Assembly: GCF_007655305.1 (NCBI RefSeq)
Contig: NZ_VLOG01000065.1
Location: 1 to 64,000 of the forward strand
Reading direction: 5' to 3'
DNA: 64,000 nt
DNA from: Algoriphagus algorifonticola
GTDB lineage: Bacteria > Bacteroidota > Bacteroidia > Cytophagales > Cyclobacteriaceae
The notes under the pieces were generated by a model that saw only the letters and a program-made list of their open reading frames with translations, was not told the origin of the DNA and did no database searches. Both the position numbers and the translations under genes were made by a program. Positions within the stretch are counted from its first letter, which is position 1. Every line of letters starts with the position of its first letter. Below, in pieces: positions 15,825 through 25,840 of this stretch.

Positions 15825-16637
15825 ATGAAAAAAGGAGCATTTTTAATTCTTGTATTTTCATTGACAGTGTTTGCTGTCAAGGCTCAACTCAGGCCACAGG
15901 TAGAAATCCAAACTAGCTATGGCCAGATCGTAGTCGAACTCTTTCATGAAACTCCGCTTCACCGGGATAATTTTTTGAAATTGGTTCAAGACAAGGTCTA
16001 TGACAGCCTCTTGTTTCACCGGGTGATTGAGAACTTCATGGTTCAGGCAGGAGATATCAAAAGCAAAGAAGCTGTTTTAGGAGACCCATTAGGAAGCGCA
16101 GACTTGCCTTACCAAATTCCGGCAGAAATCCAGCCTGGACTCTTTCATCAAAAAGGAGCGCTGGGAGCTGCCAGAACCAATAATCCTGCGAGGGCTTCCA
16201 GCAGTACACAGTTTTATTTGGTTCAGGGAAAAGTCCAAAATGACAGTCTCTTAACACAAAATGAAGGAAGAATCAATTCCTTTTTACAAAGACACTTTGC
16301 TGTCAATAATCCCAATAACAAAAGCTTGCTCGACTCTATTGAACTGGCCAGAGAGTCCAAAGATAGTTTACTGAGAGCTGAATTGGCAAGTCGATGGGAA
16401 AGCAGAATAAAAACTCAAGATTTTGATTCATACACGATTCCAGAGCATCATAGGAAAATTTACCAAGAGATTGGTGGAACCCCTCATTTGGATCAAAACT
16501 ATACAGTATTTGGGCAAACCATCTCAGGCATGGAGGTGATAGATGCAATTGCTACTGTCGCAACTGACTCCAGGGATCGGCCGAAAGAAAATGTATACAT
16601 CCTCAAAATGACTTGGTTAAACCCGCCTAATCCTTAG
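15825..16637 (+). CDS. Exported peptidyl-prolyl isomerase, cyclophilin type
   Basis: A 270-aa cyclophilin with a signal peptide (ending AVKAQ) that should act in the periplasm on proline bonds of exported proteins. The fold markers are VEIQTSYGQIVVELF, FHRVIENFMVQAGD and GALGAARTNNPARASSSTQF near residue 108. A helical insertion of roughly 70 residues (about 145-210) splits the last third, before YTVFGQTISGMEVIDAI. This insertion is common in Bacteroidota members. It is followed by the first sulfatase after five bases. Confidence 0.9.
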   Translation: MKKGAFLILVFSLTVFAVKAQLRPQVEIQTSYGQIVVELFHETPLHRDNFLKLVQDKVYDSLLFHRVIENFMVQAGDIKSKEAVLGDPLGSADLPYQIPAEIQPGLFHQKGALGAARTNNPARASSSTQFYLVQGKVQNDSLLTQNEGRINSFLQRHFAVNNPNNKSLLDSIELARESKDSLLRAELASRWESRIKTQDFDSYTIPEHHRKIYQEIGGTPHLDQNYTVFGQTISGMEVIDAIATVATDSRDRPKENVYILKMTWLNPPNP

Positions 16638-16642
16638 AAGAC

Positions 16643-18031
16643 ATGAAAAAATCCAGTCTGATTTTCTGTTTTTCACTGCTATTTTTTGCCTGTAAGGAGA
16701 CGCTCCCTACCGAACAAAAAAGCGAGCTTCCTAATATCGTCTTTATTTTCACGGACGACTTAGGCTACGGCGATCTAGGTTGCTTCGGAGCTACAGATAT
16801 CACGACTCCCCATATCGACAGAATGGCAAAAGAGGGGATCAAATTCACCTCGTTTCTCTCTGCCTCTCCTGTTTGCAGTCCTTCCCGAGCCGGACTTTTA
16901 ACGGGGAGAATGCCTCAGAGAATGGGTATCAACTCAGTTTTTTTCCCGGAAAGCTTCACCGGAATGGATCAGGAGGAGATCACTTTTGCAGAGATTTTAA
17001 AAGAGAAAGGCTACCGAACAGGCATTGTGGGAAAATGGCATTTGGGGCACATGGAAAAGTTTCTACCCTTGAACCAGGGTTTTGACAGTTATTACGGCAT
17101 CCCTTACAGCAATGATATGGAGTCGGTAGTCTATCTCAAAGATTTTGAATTGGACTCGATTCAAGTTAATCAGCGGTTTACGACCAAGACCTACACCGAG
17201 AAATCCCTGCAATTCATCGAAGACGCTGGAGAAAACCCATTCTTGCTCTATCTGGCTCACAACATGCCCCATGTGCCCATTTACGCTTCTCCGGAGTTTG
17301 AAGGAAGTTCCAAAAGGGGCTTGTATGGAGATGTGATTCAAGAAATAGACTGGAGTGTTGGGGAGATTTTGAGGAAGTTGGAAGAAAAAGGGCTGATGGA
17401 AAACACATTGGTGATTTTCTCTTCCGATAATGGTCCATGGCTGGTTATGGAAGATCATGGAGGTTCGGCAGGACCACTTCGGGAAGGTAAGCAATACACT
17501 TTTGAAGGGGGAGTTAGGGTTCCTACCCTAGCGATGTGGAAAGGCAAAATTGCACCCGGCCAGGTATATGAAGACTTGGCCACTCAAATGGATTGGTTTC
17601 CTACCTTTTGTAAAATAGTTGGTGCCGAAATTCCACAAGATAGAGCCATTGACGGAAGAGACCTTAGCACGGTTTTATTTGAAAACGGAACCCGGGAGGG
17701 GAACGAATTTCTATACTACATGGGAGCAGATCAAAGAGCCTATCAGGAGGAAGGATGGAAAGTGAAGAGGCCTTTTGTGGGATATCAGGGAAGTCCGGGA
17801 ATGAAAGCTGTAGCTCCCCATGACACCTTGTTATTCAATTTAAAATCTGATCCGGGAGAAACCCAAAATCTAGCAAGGGAAAACCCGGAAAAGCTAGCTC
17901 AAATGATGCGAGCTATGGATTTGGCAGTTCAGCAGTTAAGGCCATTACCGGAAAGTAAAATCGTCAGAAGTCCTTCCGATAATAGCCATTATGAGTATTT
18001 GAAACAAAAAAGACAAAAAGGTGAAAATTAG
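16643..18031 (+). CDS. Sulfatase lipoprotein 1 (arylsulfatase A family)
   Basis: The 462-aa protein is a type I sulfatase with metal residues in FIFTDDLGYGDLGC and the formylglycine site C78-S-P-S-R82 followed by AGLLTGR. GKWHLGH and SSDNGPW complete the active site. The lipobox FFAC places it on the cell surface or periplasmic face. The substrate is not predictable; sulfated polysaccharide is possible but no glycosidase or SusCD genes are near. The maturing enzyme is not in this window. The last 11 bases overlap the adenylate cyclase gene. Confidence 0.9.
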   Translation: MKKSSLIFCFSLLFFACKETLPTEQKSELPNIVFIFTDDLGYGDLGCFGATDITTPHIDRMAKEGIKFTSFLSASPVCSPSRAGLLTGRMPQRMGINSVFFPESFTGMDQEEITFAEILKEKGYRTGIVGKWHLGHMEKFLPLNQGFDSYYGIPYSNDMESVVYLKDFELDSIQVNQRFTTKTYTEKSLQFIEDAGENPFLLYLAHNMPHVPIYASPEFEGSSKRGLYGDVIQEIDWSVGEILRKLEEKGLMENTLVIFSSDNGPWLVMEDHGGSAGPLREGKQYTFEGGVRVPTLAMWKGKIAPGQVYEDLATQMDWFPTFCKIVGAEIPQDRAIDGRDLSTVLFENGTREGNEFLYYMGADQRAYQEEGWKVKRPFVGYQGSPGMKAVAPHDTLLFNLKSDPGETQNLARENPEKLAQMMRAMDLAVQQLRPLPESKIVRSPSDNSHYEYLKQKRQKGEN

Positions 18032-19985
18032 ATTTCACTTCATATGGATATTTTTAATCAGCTGCTTTGTAGCAAGGGGGCAAGGGCAAATTGTTGCCCA
18101 AATCGACAGCCTTTGCGAGCTCTCTTATCAGCAATATGGGGACTATAATTATCTGGAGGCCATCAAATGTGCCGAAAAGGCATTAGAAATCAGCAAGGAG
18201 CTGGACTATTCAACTGGCCAGATCAAAAGTGAGTTTTACAAAATTATGGCCAAACAGGAATATGAACCCTCAACCTATAATCCTAAGCCCATAGAGGATC
18301 TGATTCCCAAACTCCAGGAGGCTGGACTTGATAGAGAAAAAGCTCGAGCACACACTTTTGTGGCTGGTATTTATGCATTTTTTGGAGATATAGAAAAATC
18401 CATAGAAAACCACCTCATTGCATTAAATATGTATGAGGCCAAGGATGACTCATTAGGGCTGGCAAGTGTACATAATAATATGAGCTTGGTTTATTATGAT
18501 CAGCATGATTATGAAGAAGCCTTTTTCCACGCCAGAAAATCAATGGCCTTAGAAAAATCTCAAGGAGACCCTCAAAGAATTCACTCTAGCCTAAATAATT
18601 TAGCCATCATTTTTGAGCATACCGGTCCACTGGATTCTGCTATTTATTACCACCAGATGGCTTTAGAAAAAGCCTATGAAAGCAATAGCCCCTATTCCAT
18701 AGGATTATCTCTGAGCAATTTGGGGAATAATTATGCGATGAAAGGAGAGTTGGATCTCGCTGAAGAAACATTATTACATGCCTTGGAAATACGGGACTCT
18801 TTAGGGTATTCCAGAGGCCTTGCTTACACTCACAATAGACTAGCTAGCCTCTATCTAGAAAAAGAAAGTCTGCGCCAGGCTCAATTTCATGCTGAAAAAT
18901 CCCTGGAAAATGCTCAATCTGCCTCTGAAGTCAAAGTCATTAGAATGGCCTATGAAAGACTGATGGAAATTGCCGAACAGCGGGGAGATTACAGAGCAGA
19001 GCTCGATTATCTTAAAAAAGCCACTCAGCTCAAGGACAGCATTCTGAATGAATCTAATACTAAGGGAATCACCCAAATGAAACTCAACTATGAATTTGCC
19101 AAACAGCAACTTTTAGACAGTATTCAAAATGAACAGGAAAGGAGGGAAAGTGCCTTGTTATTTGACGAGCAACTGAAGGTCGCAAGAAATCAGCGCATCA
19201 TTTTTATGGTAAGTGGTGTTCTCTTTTTGGTGTTAGCAATCGGCTGGTGGAGAAGATACAAGTTTGTGAAAAAATCAAGTTTAATCATTCAGCGTGAAAA
19301 GGAAAGATCAGATAAATTATTACTGAATATTCTACCGGCTAAAGTTGCTGAGGAGTTAAAAGAAAAGGGAAATTCAGAAGCCCGGGATTTTGAAGAAGTC
19401 ACAGTCATTTTTACAGATTTTGCTGACTTTACCAAAAAGGCTCAGCACCTCACCGCCAAGGAATTGGTATATGAACTAAATATCTGCTTCAAGGCTTTCG
19501 ATTTGATCATGGAAGAGTTTGGATTGGAAAAAATCAAAACCATTGGAGACGCCTATTTGGCAGCCGGGGGATTGAATAATCAATCCAATGTACATGATGT
19601 AATCAAGGCTGCTATTAAAGTCAAAAACTTTATCAATCAAAGAAACTTTGATCCATCCATTCCCTCCAAAGCCAAATTTGATATGCGGATAGGTATAAAC
19701 ACGGGACCTGTGGTAGCAGGTATAGTGGGCATCAAAAAATTTCAGTATGACATCTGGGGAGATACAGTAAATACAGCCCAGCGAATGGAAGCTTGCTGCG
19801 GACTCAATAAAATCAACATCTCGGAACTCACTTATAATCTCATCAAAGACGATACAAAGCTATGTTTTGAGCATAGAGGAAAAGTACAAGTAAAAGGAAA
19901 GGGCTTATTAGACATGTGGTACGTTGAACCAATGAAAAATCAACTTCAAAAATTTCACGATATTCAATTGCAAAGCATCAAATAA
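18021..19985 (+). CDS. Membrane TPR adenylate cyclase (class III)
   Basis: The 654-aa protein starts with GTG inside the end of the sulfatase gene. The signal peptide (ISCFVARGQ) is followed by periplasmic TPR repeats from about residue 30 to 345, a transmembrane helix at about 392-412, a short coiled coil, then a class III cyclase domain from about 455 to 635. Metal residues lie in VIFTDFADFT. The purine-specifying pair is Lys in KIKTIGDAYLA and Asp in QYDIWGDTVN, which indicates ATP as substrate, and Asn and Arg of VNTAQRMEA are present. It probably converts a periplasmic cue read by the TPR part into cAMP. The AC call over GC rests on these two residues. Confidence 0.9.
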   Translation: MKIRFHFIWIFLISCFVARGQGQIVAQIDSLCELSYQQYGDYNYLEAIKCAEKALEISKELDYSTGQIKSEFYKIMAKQEYEPSTYNPKPIEDLIPKLQEAGLDREKARAHTFVAGIYAFFGDIEKSIENHLIALNMYEAKDDSLGLASVHNNMSLVYYDQHDYEEAFFHARKSMALEKSQGDPQRIHSSLNNLAIIFEHTGPLDSAIYYHQMALEKAYESNSPYSIGLSLSNLGNNYAMKGELDLAEETLLHALEIRDSLGYSRGLAYTHNRLASLYLEKESLRQAQFHAEKSLENAQSASEVKVIRMAYERLMEIAEQRGDYRAELDYLKKATQLKDSILNESNTKGITQMKLNYEFAKQQLLDSIQNEQERRESALLFDEQLKVARNQRIIFMVSGVLFLVLAIGWWRRYKFVKKSSLIIQREKERSDKLLLNILPAKVAEELKEKGNSEARDFEEVTVIFTDFADFTKKAQHLTAKELVYELNICFKAFDLIMEEFGLEKIKTIGDAYLAAGGLNNQSNVHDVIKAAIKVKNFINQRNFDPSIPSKAKFDMRIGINTGPVVAGIVGIKKFQYDIWGDTVNTAQRMEACCGLNKINISELTYNLIKDDTKLCFEHRGKVQVKGKGLLDMWYVEPMKNQLQKFHDIQLQSIK

Positions 19986-20303
19986 AGGAATCCACCTGAA
20001 TATCAATGATTAAGCAATCTTTTCAATAATTGATGGATTTTTTGCCTATCTGCTCATTTACTCTTTAGCGAATTGCTTGGATACCCTAGTCTTTCGTAAG
20101 CTGACTCTTAGCCATATTTTTTACTAACTGGCAGAAAACCAGACATAGAAGGATAAAAATAGCCAAAACCAAAAGCCTTCCAAAAAGTTCTAACTTTTTC
20201 TTATTTCAAATCAGTCTAATTACAATTAATTGATTTACAGCTATTTAAATTGATTCTATGCAAACAGCCTATTAGATTAGAATTTAAACTAAACAAAACT
20301 ATT
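19986..20303. other. Gene-free stretch of 318 bases
   Basis: A/T-rich sequence between the cyclase gene and the Cys-rich small protein. No hairpin followed by T-run and no convincing -33/-7 pair stood out. Confidence 0.4.
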
Positions 20304-20552
20304 ATGGCTATCAGATTAGGAAATAATTGTCAGAACTGTGAAAATTTAAAAGCTGACAAAGTATGTAAAGTCCATGGTGTAGAAGTTTCAGGCAACTATA
20401 CCTGCGATCAATTTGAAATGAAGGCAGCGCTGAAAGATGATAGAAATTGCACTACCTGTTTGAGATACGAAAGAGAGGATTGTGCTAATCCACAACACGC
20501 TGCTCCGGGTATGATGTGTGCCAGCTGGGCTCCCAACAGAGTAAGGGCCTAA
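20304..20552 (+). CDS. Small Cys-rich protein, probable zinc binder
   Basis: An 82-aa cytosolic protein from the ATG at 20304; a longer reading from 20250 lacks family character. Eight cysteines come in two sets: C9-x2-C12 with C21 and C34, then C49-x2-C52 with C60 and C72. Each set could hold one zinc ion. The two halves look alike (NCQNCENL with NCTTCLRY), suggesting an internal duplication. I do not know a function. It is a single-gene unit with a clear terminator. Confidence 0.75.
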   Translation: MAIRLGNNCQNCENLKADKVCKVHGVEVSGNYTCDQFEMKAALKDDRNCTTCLRYEREDCANPQHAAPGMMCASWAPNRVRA

Positions 20553-20576
20553 GCCTTTAAATAACTTCCGTAAAAG

Positions 20577-20646
20577 CTTCCCCAATAGAGCAAAACATGC
20601 CAGTTTAACTCTGGTTTTTGCTTCCTTAAATTGGGGAAGTTTTTTT
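20577..20646 (+). terminator. Terminator of the Cys-rich small gene
   Basis: CTTCCCCAAT (20577-20586) pairs with ATTGGGGAAG (20630-20639), followed by seven T. The long loop holds a second small hairpin (CCAG with CTGG). Confidence 0.7.
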
Positions 20647-20758
20647 ATTCATACCATTTTCCAATTAGGATCTGAAAACTTCTATATAACAGGAGATCAA
20701 CCTAATTAGCTGATTTTTATAAGAAATGCTTATCTTCTGACAGAATATAATATCCTGA

Positions 20759-22384
20759 ATGAGAGCGACTCTGTATTTATTTTTGTTTTTTCTTATTTTT
20801 TCCTGTTCAAGAAAAGATGAGGCTCCTCAAAAAAAGCCCCCAAATATCCTTTTGATTGTTGCCGATGATTTAGGTTATACAGACTTAGGATCCTTTGGAG
20901 GAAATATAGAAACGCCAAATTTGGATCAACTTTCTGCTGAAGGAATTCGATTCAGTCGCTTTCATACAGCCCCTTTTTGTGCTGTCACAAGAGCTATGCT
21001 ATTGACCGGAAATTACAGTCATGTGGCAGGAATGGGTTCACAGGATTTGGTCAGTGATGTCCCCGGATATGAAGGCAAACTCAGTGACCGAGTCATTCCT
21101 ATTCCTGCTTTGCTCCAAGAAGCAGGATATCACACCTACATAGCTGGCAAATGGCATTTAGGCTTGACGGAAGAAGCTAATCCTGCCAACAAGGGTTTTG
21201 AAAATTCCTTTGTCACCTTGGAAGGCGGGGCCAATCATTATAGTTCGCGTGGGATATTTCCGGAAACTCCCGAATCCATTTTTACTGAAAACGGCGTTGA
21301 AACAAATTGGCCAGAGGGAGCCTATTCCACTGACTTATACACGGATAAACTTCTGGAATATATTTCCTCCAATTTGGATGATCAACAGCCCTTTTTTGCT
21401 TTTGCAACCTTTACCTCTCCCCACTGGCCTCTTCAAGTAGATGAAAAATACTGGAAAAAATACCAAGGAAAATTCGATGCGGGATATGAACAATTAAGAG
21501 CTGATAGATTGGAGTCCCTCAAAGAAGCGGGAATGATTCCAAGCAATTCCCAACTTCCTCCACTCCACCCTGCTATCAAACCTTGGAACTCATTGAGTGC
21601 TGAGGAACAAAAAATAGAGGCCCGAAAAATGGAGCTTTATGCAGGAATGGTGGATAATTTGGATGAAAATATTGGTCGACTTTTCTGTTTTTTGAAGGAA
21701 AAAGGAGCCTATGAAAACACTCTAATCATTTTCATGACTGATAATGGAGCTGCTGGAGAAGATTTTTTCTATTCGGAATATTTTGGACCATTTTTGAAAG
21801 GACTGTATACAGACGAATATTCCCAAATGGGAAAAGAAAACTCCTTTATTTCCTATGGCCCGCAATGGGCAGAGGCAGGAAGCTCTCCTTTTTATCTCTA
21901 TAAGGGCTTTACCAGTGAGGGCGGAATGGTTGCTCCTTTAATCATCTCAGGGAGCGCTGTTAGTGTCAAAGGAAAAATCCATGACTCCTTCCTAAGCGTC
22001 ATGGATATCGCCCCAACTATTTATGATTTGGCCGGCATCACATACCCGGATCAATTTCAGGAGAAAGCTGTGCAAAAACCCGTAGGGGAATCTATTCTTC
22101 CTATCCTAAAAAATGAAAAGTCAGAAGCTCATGATTCCACTTATGTTTTCGCTTTGGAGCATAGGGGCTATGCAATGCTCCGAAAAGGAAAATGGAAGCT
22201 TTTGAATTTAAAAACTCCTTTCGAAAGGGAAAATTTTGGTCTATATGACCTTGAAAATGATCTAATCGAGCAAAATGACCTGAAAAACACATTTCCAGAA
22301 AAATACTTAGAGCTTTTAAAAGACTGGGATACTTGGTCAAAAAAGGTTGGCGTACAAACTCCAACTCCCCAACCCAAAAAATAA
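20759..22384 (+). CDS. Sulfatase lipoprotein 2 with altered CxPxR site
   Basis: The 541-aa sulfatase has lipobox IFSC (Cys16), metal Asp36-Asp37 in LLIVADDLGYTDLG, GKWHLG near residue 130 and FMTDNGA. The formylglycine site reads C74-A-V-T-R78 and then AMLLTG, so the usual Pro or Ala two places after Cys is Val. The Cys and Arg needed by the formylglycine enzyme and catalysis remain, so it is probably active, but maturation efficiency could differ. It is followed nine bases later by the APC transporter and shares its operon. It is longer than sulfatase 1 and not a recent duplicate of it. Confidence 0.88.
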   Translation: MRATLYLFLFFLIFSCSRKDEAPQKKPPNILLIVADDLGYTDLGSFGGNIETPNLDQLSAEGIRFSRFHTAPFCAVTRAMLLTGNYSHVAGMGSQDLVSDVPGYEGKLSDRVIPIPALLQEAGYHTYIAGKWHLGLTEEANPANKGFENSFVTLEGGANHYSSRGIFPETPESIFTENGVETNWPEGAYSTDLYTDKLLEYISSNLDDQQPFFAFATFTSPHWPLQVDEKYWKKYQGKFDAGYEQLRADRLESLKEAGMIPSNSQLPPLHPAIKPWNSLSAEEQKIEARKMELYAGMVDNLDENIGRLFCFLKEKGAYENTLIIFMTDNGAAGEDFFYSEYFGPFLKGLYTDEYSQMGKENSFISYGPQWAEAGSSPFYLYKGFTSEGGMVAPLIISGSAVSVKGKIHDSFLSVMDIAPTIYDLAGITYPDQFQEKAVQKPVGESILPILKNEKSEAHDSTYVFALEHRGYAMLRKGKWKLLNLKTPFERENFGLYDLENDLIEQNDLKNTFPEKYLELLKDWDTWSKKVGVQTPTPQPKK

Positions 22385-22393
22385 GTCAACGCT

Positions 22394-23722
22394 ATGTCAG
22401 AAATTAAATCAGGAGAACTGAAACGAGAACTGGGTTTGATGGGCGTCATCACCAATGTTTTAAGTATTTCCATAGGCAGTGGGATATTTCTTTTGCCCGC
22501 TCTGGTCTATGTAATTTTGGGCCCTTCCAGTATACTGGCCTACATTTTTTGTGGGCTGATATTTCTCTGCTTAGGACTATGTTTCGGCGAGCTGAGTAGC
22601 AGAATTCCCGACACCGGAGGGATGTACGTGTATATCCAAAGAGCATTTGGGCCTATGGCAGGATTTATCTCAAATATTCTCTATTGGCTGGGAGTAGGTG
22701 TCTTGGCTTGTGGCGCTTTGATGAATGCTTTGGCAGACATAGCAGGAACCTATTTTCCCGTTTTCCAGCTGACTTGGGTTAGAATCACTTTTTTTGGAGC
22801 CATTATCATTTTCAGCTGCTTTCTCAATATCAAAGGAATCAAAGACAGTATGCTTTTCATCAAAGTTTTGACTTGGACCAAAGTCCTTTCATTAATGTTA
22901 TTGGTGATTTTTGGTTTGACAAGAATTGATCCTGCCAATATCGCCTGGCAGGGATTCCCCGAATTTGGGAAAATCGGAGAGGCTTCCATTCTTTTGATTT
23001 TTGCTTTCCTGGGCGGAGAGCTAGCCTTGGCTTCAGGAGGGGAAATGAAAAATCCCAGCCGAACAGGCCCTTTAGGTTTCATTATCGGTATTGTATTGGT
23101 GATTCTTGCATTTTGTGCCATCCATCTTGCCGCACAAGGTGTATTGGGCACTTCCATGCTTAGCAATCAAGAGGCTCCTTTGGCTGAATTGGCAAAAGCT
23201 CTTTTCGGTGAAGTAGGCTTTTTAATAGTCTTAGCCCTTTCTTTTATTGCCGTTTGGAGTACGCTCAGCTCTATTTTGACATTGCTTCCTAGAGTTCTTT
23301 ATGCAGGAGCCAAAGACGGCTTATTACCCGATGTCTTTTCCAAGATTCACCCAACTTATAGAAGCCCTTTTGTGGCGATAGTTTTTCTGGGTTTTCTGGA
23401 GTTTGGGTTTGCTGCTTCAGGGAGCTTTAGATATTTGCTGGTGCTAGTGACAGGATCTTCCTTACTTATCTATTTTGGGGCAGTTTTGGCTTTTCTCAAA
23501 CTTCGATGGAATAGCAAAAATCAAGACCCGAAAATTTTCAAGGTTCCCGGAGGAAATCTGATAGGCCTTATCACACTTATAGCTTTGGCTTGGGTGTTCT
23601 TTCAATTAACTAACAAAGAGCTACTGGCACTGGGGATATTTATCCTAGTTTTAATTTTACTCTATATTCCTGTTGCTATTTTTAAGAATAAAAAATTGAG
23701 AACTATCAAAAAGAACATATAA
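22394..23722 (+). CDS. APC superfamily amino acid permease
   Basis: The 442-aa protein has about 12 hydrophobic helices. The first one holds SIGSGIFLLPALV, the unwound helix 1 glycine motif of APC transporters that binds the amino acid amino and carboxyl groups. GGEMKNPSRTGPLG in the middle is also family-typical. Substrate cannot be read from sequence. It lies between a sulfatase and an S9 peptidase gene, and uptake of amino acids released by the peptidase is plausible. Confidence 0.9.
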   Translation: MSEIKSGELKRELGLMGVITNVLSISIGSGIFLLPALVYVILGPSSILAYIFCGLIFLCLGLCFGELSSRIPDTGGMYVYIQRAFGPMAGFISNILYWLGVGVLACGALMNALADIAGTYFPVFQLTWVRITFFGAIIIFSCFLNIKGIKDSMLFIKVLTWTKVLSLMLLVIFGLTRIDPANIAWQGFPEFGKIGEASILLIFAFLGGELALASGGEMKNPSRTGPLGFIIGIVLVILAFCAIHLAAQGVLGTSMLSNQEAPLAELAKALFGEVGFLIVLALSFIAVWSTLSSILTLLPRVLYAGAKDGLLPDVFSKIHPTYRSPFVAIVFLGFLEFGFAASGSFRYLLVLVTGSSLLIYFGAVLAFLKLRWNSKNQDPKIFKVPGGNLIGLITLIALAWVFFQLTNKELLALGIFILVLILLYIPVAIFKNKKLRTIKKNI

Positions 23723-23809
23723 AATCGAGCAGGGACAAAGGCAACCAGCAAGAATGTATTAAATCCATGCGAAGATTCCATTTGTCCTAAAAATTTAAAT
23801 TATAAACAC

Positions 23810-25840
23810 ATGAAAAAAACACTCTTACTCTGGATTATTTGTCTGGGAATGATTGCCCAAGTAGAGGCTCAGGTAAAGACAGCCCTTCAGCCACTGGACC
23901 TTTTCGATATGGAATATGTCACTGAGCCCACTATATCCCCGGATGGAAGCAAAGTGGTATATGTCCGTAATTTTAAGGATATCATGACTGACAGAGACTA
24001 TTCAAACCTTTGGATTGTCAATAGCGATGGAAGTCAGAACCGTCCCATCACTCAGGGAAATCAGCGGGACTACGCTCCTGTATGGTCTCATGATGGAACC
24101 AAGCTTGCATTTCTTTCAAATCAACAAGATGACAAGACCAAGCTTTTCGTCCATTACTTTGATACCCAAACCTCCGTTGCCCTGACCAATTCGGCTGTTC
24201 CTCCGGGCTCTGTCTCTTGGTCTTACGACAATCAAAGTTTGGCCTTCACCCAGTTTGTTCCTTCCACTCCAAAATCACTACTCAACATCCCATCAAAACC
24301 TGCGGGGGCGGACTGGAACGCGGCTCCGATCTACATTGACGAAATGGTCTACAGGAGAGATGGAGCTGGCTATGTAAAGCCTGGAAACAGACAGATTTTC
24401 ACCATTGGTTTAGCCGGGGGCACTGCCAGACAATGGACTTCGGATGATCACAATTATGGCAGCCCAATTTGGGCGAAAGATGGGAATTCTTTGTTCTTCT
24501 CCGCCAATCTGAGAGAGAATGCAGAGTTTGAACCAGCTAATTCAGAAATCTATCAACTGAGCTTAACTGATGGAAGTATCAAAGCATTGACTAACCGATT
24601 TGGTCCTGACTCTGGCCCGGTGCTCTCTCCTGATGGGAAAAAGATTGCCTACACAGGGAACAATGACACTTTTCAGGGATATCAGGTCACTCACCTATAC
24701 GTGATGAATACTGATGGCAGCGGTGTGAAAAATTTAACGGAAGACCTGGATAGGGACGCCTCCAATCCTCAATGGGATGCCAATGGACAAGGCATCTATT
24801 TTCAATATGATGAGTTTGGCGATACCAAAGTGGGTTATGTAGCCCTGACCGGCAAAGTCAGAACCATAGTTGATGGGCTGGGAGGATTGGATTTGGGAAG
24901 ACCCTACAATTCCGGAACCTATTCTGTTTCTGCCAATAATAAAATTGCATTTACAGAAGGAGGTCCAGAACATCCGGCAGATTTAGCCATTTGGAGCAAT
25001 GGAACCAAAACAAGGGTTACTCGCCTGAATGATGACCTTTTCTCCTACAGAAAAATCGGACAAACTGAAGAGTTATGGTGGGAATCCAGTTTTGATGGCA
25101 AAAGAATCCAGGGCTGGATTGTAACGCCTCCGGATTTTGATCCTTCGAAAAAGTACCCTTTCATCCTGGAAATTCACGGGGGGCCATTTGCCATGTATGG
25201 ACCCTCTTTTGCCTATGAAATTCAAGCCTATGCAGCCGCAGGATATGTGGTGCTCTATACCAATCCTAGAGGGAGTACGGGATATGGGCAGGAATTTGGC
25301 AATTCCATTCACCACGATTATCCAAATCATGATTACGAAGACTTAATGTCCGGGGTAGACGCAGTGATAGAAAAAGGCTATATCGATACAGATAATTTAT
25401 TCGTGACTGGAGGCTCAGGCGGAGGAGTATTGACTGCTTGGATTATTGGAAAGACCGACCGATTTAAAGCTGCCGTTGTTGCAAAGCCTGTAATCAATTG
25501 GTACAGCTTTGTATTACACGCAGATAATCCAGTATTCTTTACCAAATATTGGTTTGGAGCAAAACCATGGGAAGATGTAGAATACTATCACCGACGATCA
25601 CCAATCTCCCTCGTGGGAAATGTAAAAACCCCAACCATGCTGTTAACAGGAGAAAACGACTATAGAACTCCTATCTCTGAGTCTGAGCAATATTATGCAG
25701 CACTGAAACTTCAAGGTGTAGAGTCTGCCATGGTTAGAATTCCCAATGCCTCTCATGGCTTAGTCAATAGACCAAGTATGCTATTGGGTAAGAATGCAGC
25801 GATTTTGAGTTGGTTTAATCATTACAGGGACAAGAAATGA
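23810..25840 (+). CDS. S9 family prolyl oligopeptidase-type peptidase, exported
   Basis: The 676-aa protein has a signal peptide (ending VEAQ), an N-terminal beta-propeller with WD40/TolB-like blades (TISPDGSKVVY, LSPDGKKIAYTG) to about residue 410, then an alpha/beta hydrolase. The catalytic triad is Ser536 in GGSGGG, Asp617 in ENDYRTP and His649 in ASHGLVN. It matches acylaminoacyl or dipeptidyl peptidases of family S9 that cut small peptides in the periplasm. The next gene overlaps its stop as ATGA. Confidence 0.93.
   Translation: MKKTLLLWIICLGMIAQVEAQVKTALQPLDLFDMEYVTEPTISPDGSKVVYVRNFKDIMTDRDYSNLWIVNSDGSQNRPITQGNQRDYAPVWSHDGTKLAFLSNQQDDKTKLFVHYFDTQTSVALTNSAVPPGSVSWSYDNQSLAFTQFVPSTPKSLLNIPSKPAGADWNAAPIYIDEMVYRRDGAGYVKPGNRQIFTIGLAGGTARQWTSDDHNYGSPIWAKDGNSLFFSANLRENAEFEPANSEIYQLSLTDGSIKALTNRFGPDSGPVLSPDGKKIAYTGNNDTFQGYQVTHLYVMNTDGSGVKNLTEDLDRDASNPQWDANGQGIYFQYDEFGDTKVGYVALTGKVRTIVDGLGGLDLGRPYNSGTYSVSANNKIAFTEGGPEHPADLAIWSNGTKTRVTRLNDDLFSYRKIGQTEELWWESSFDGKRIQGWIVTPPDFDPSKKYPFILEIHGGPFAMYGPSFAYEIQAYAAAGYVVLYTNPRGSTGYGQEFGNSIHHDYPNHDYEDLMSGVDAVIEKGYIDTDNLFVTGGSGGGVLTAWIIGKTDRFKAAVVAKPVINWYSFVLHADNPVFFTKYWFGAKPWEDVEYYHRRSPISLVGNVKTPTMLLTGENDYRTPISESEQYYAALKLQGVESAMVRIPNASHGLVNRPSMLLGKNAAILSWFNHYRDKK

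Noticed and set aside
15470..15880. 136-aa minus-strand reading across the DUF3500 and cyclophilin genes
   Set aside because: It lies opposite two family-matched genes and their junction, with no export or domain signal.
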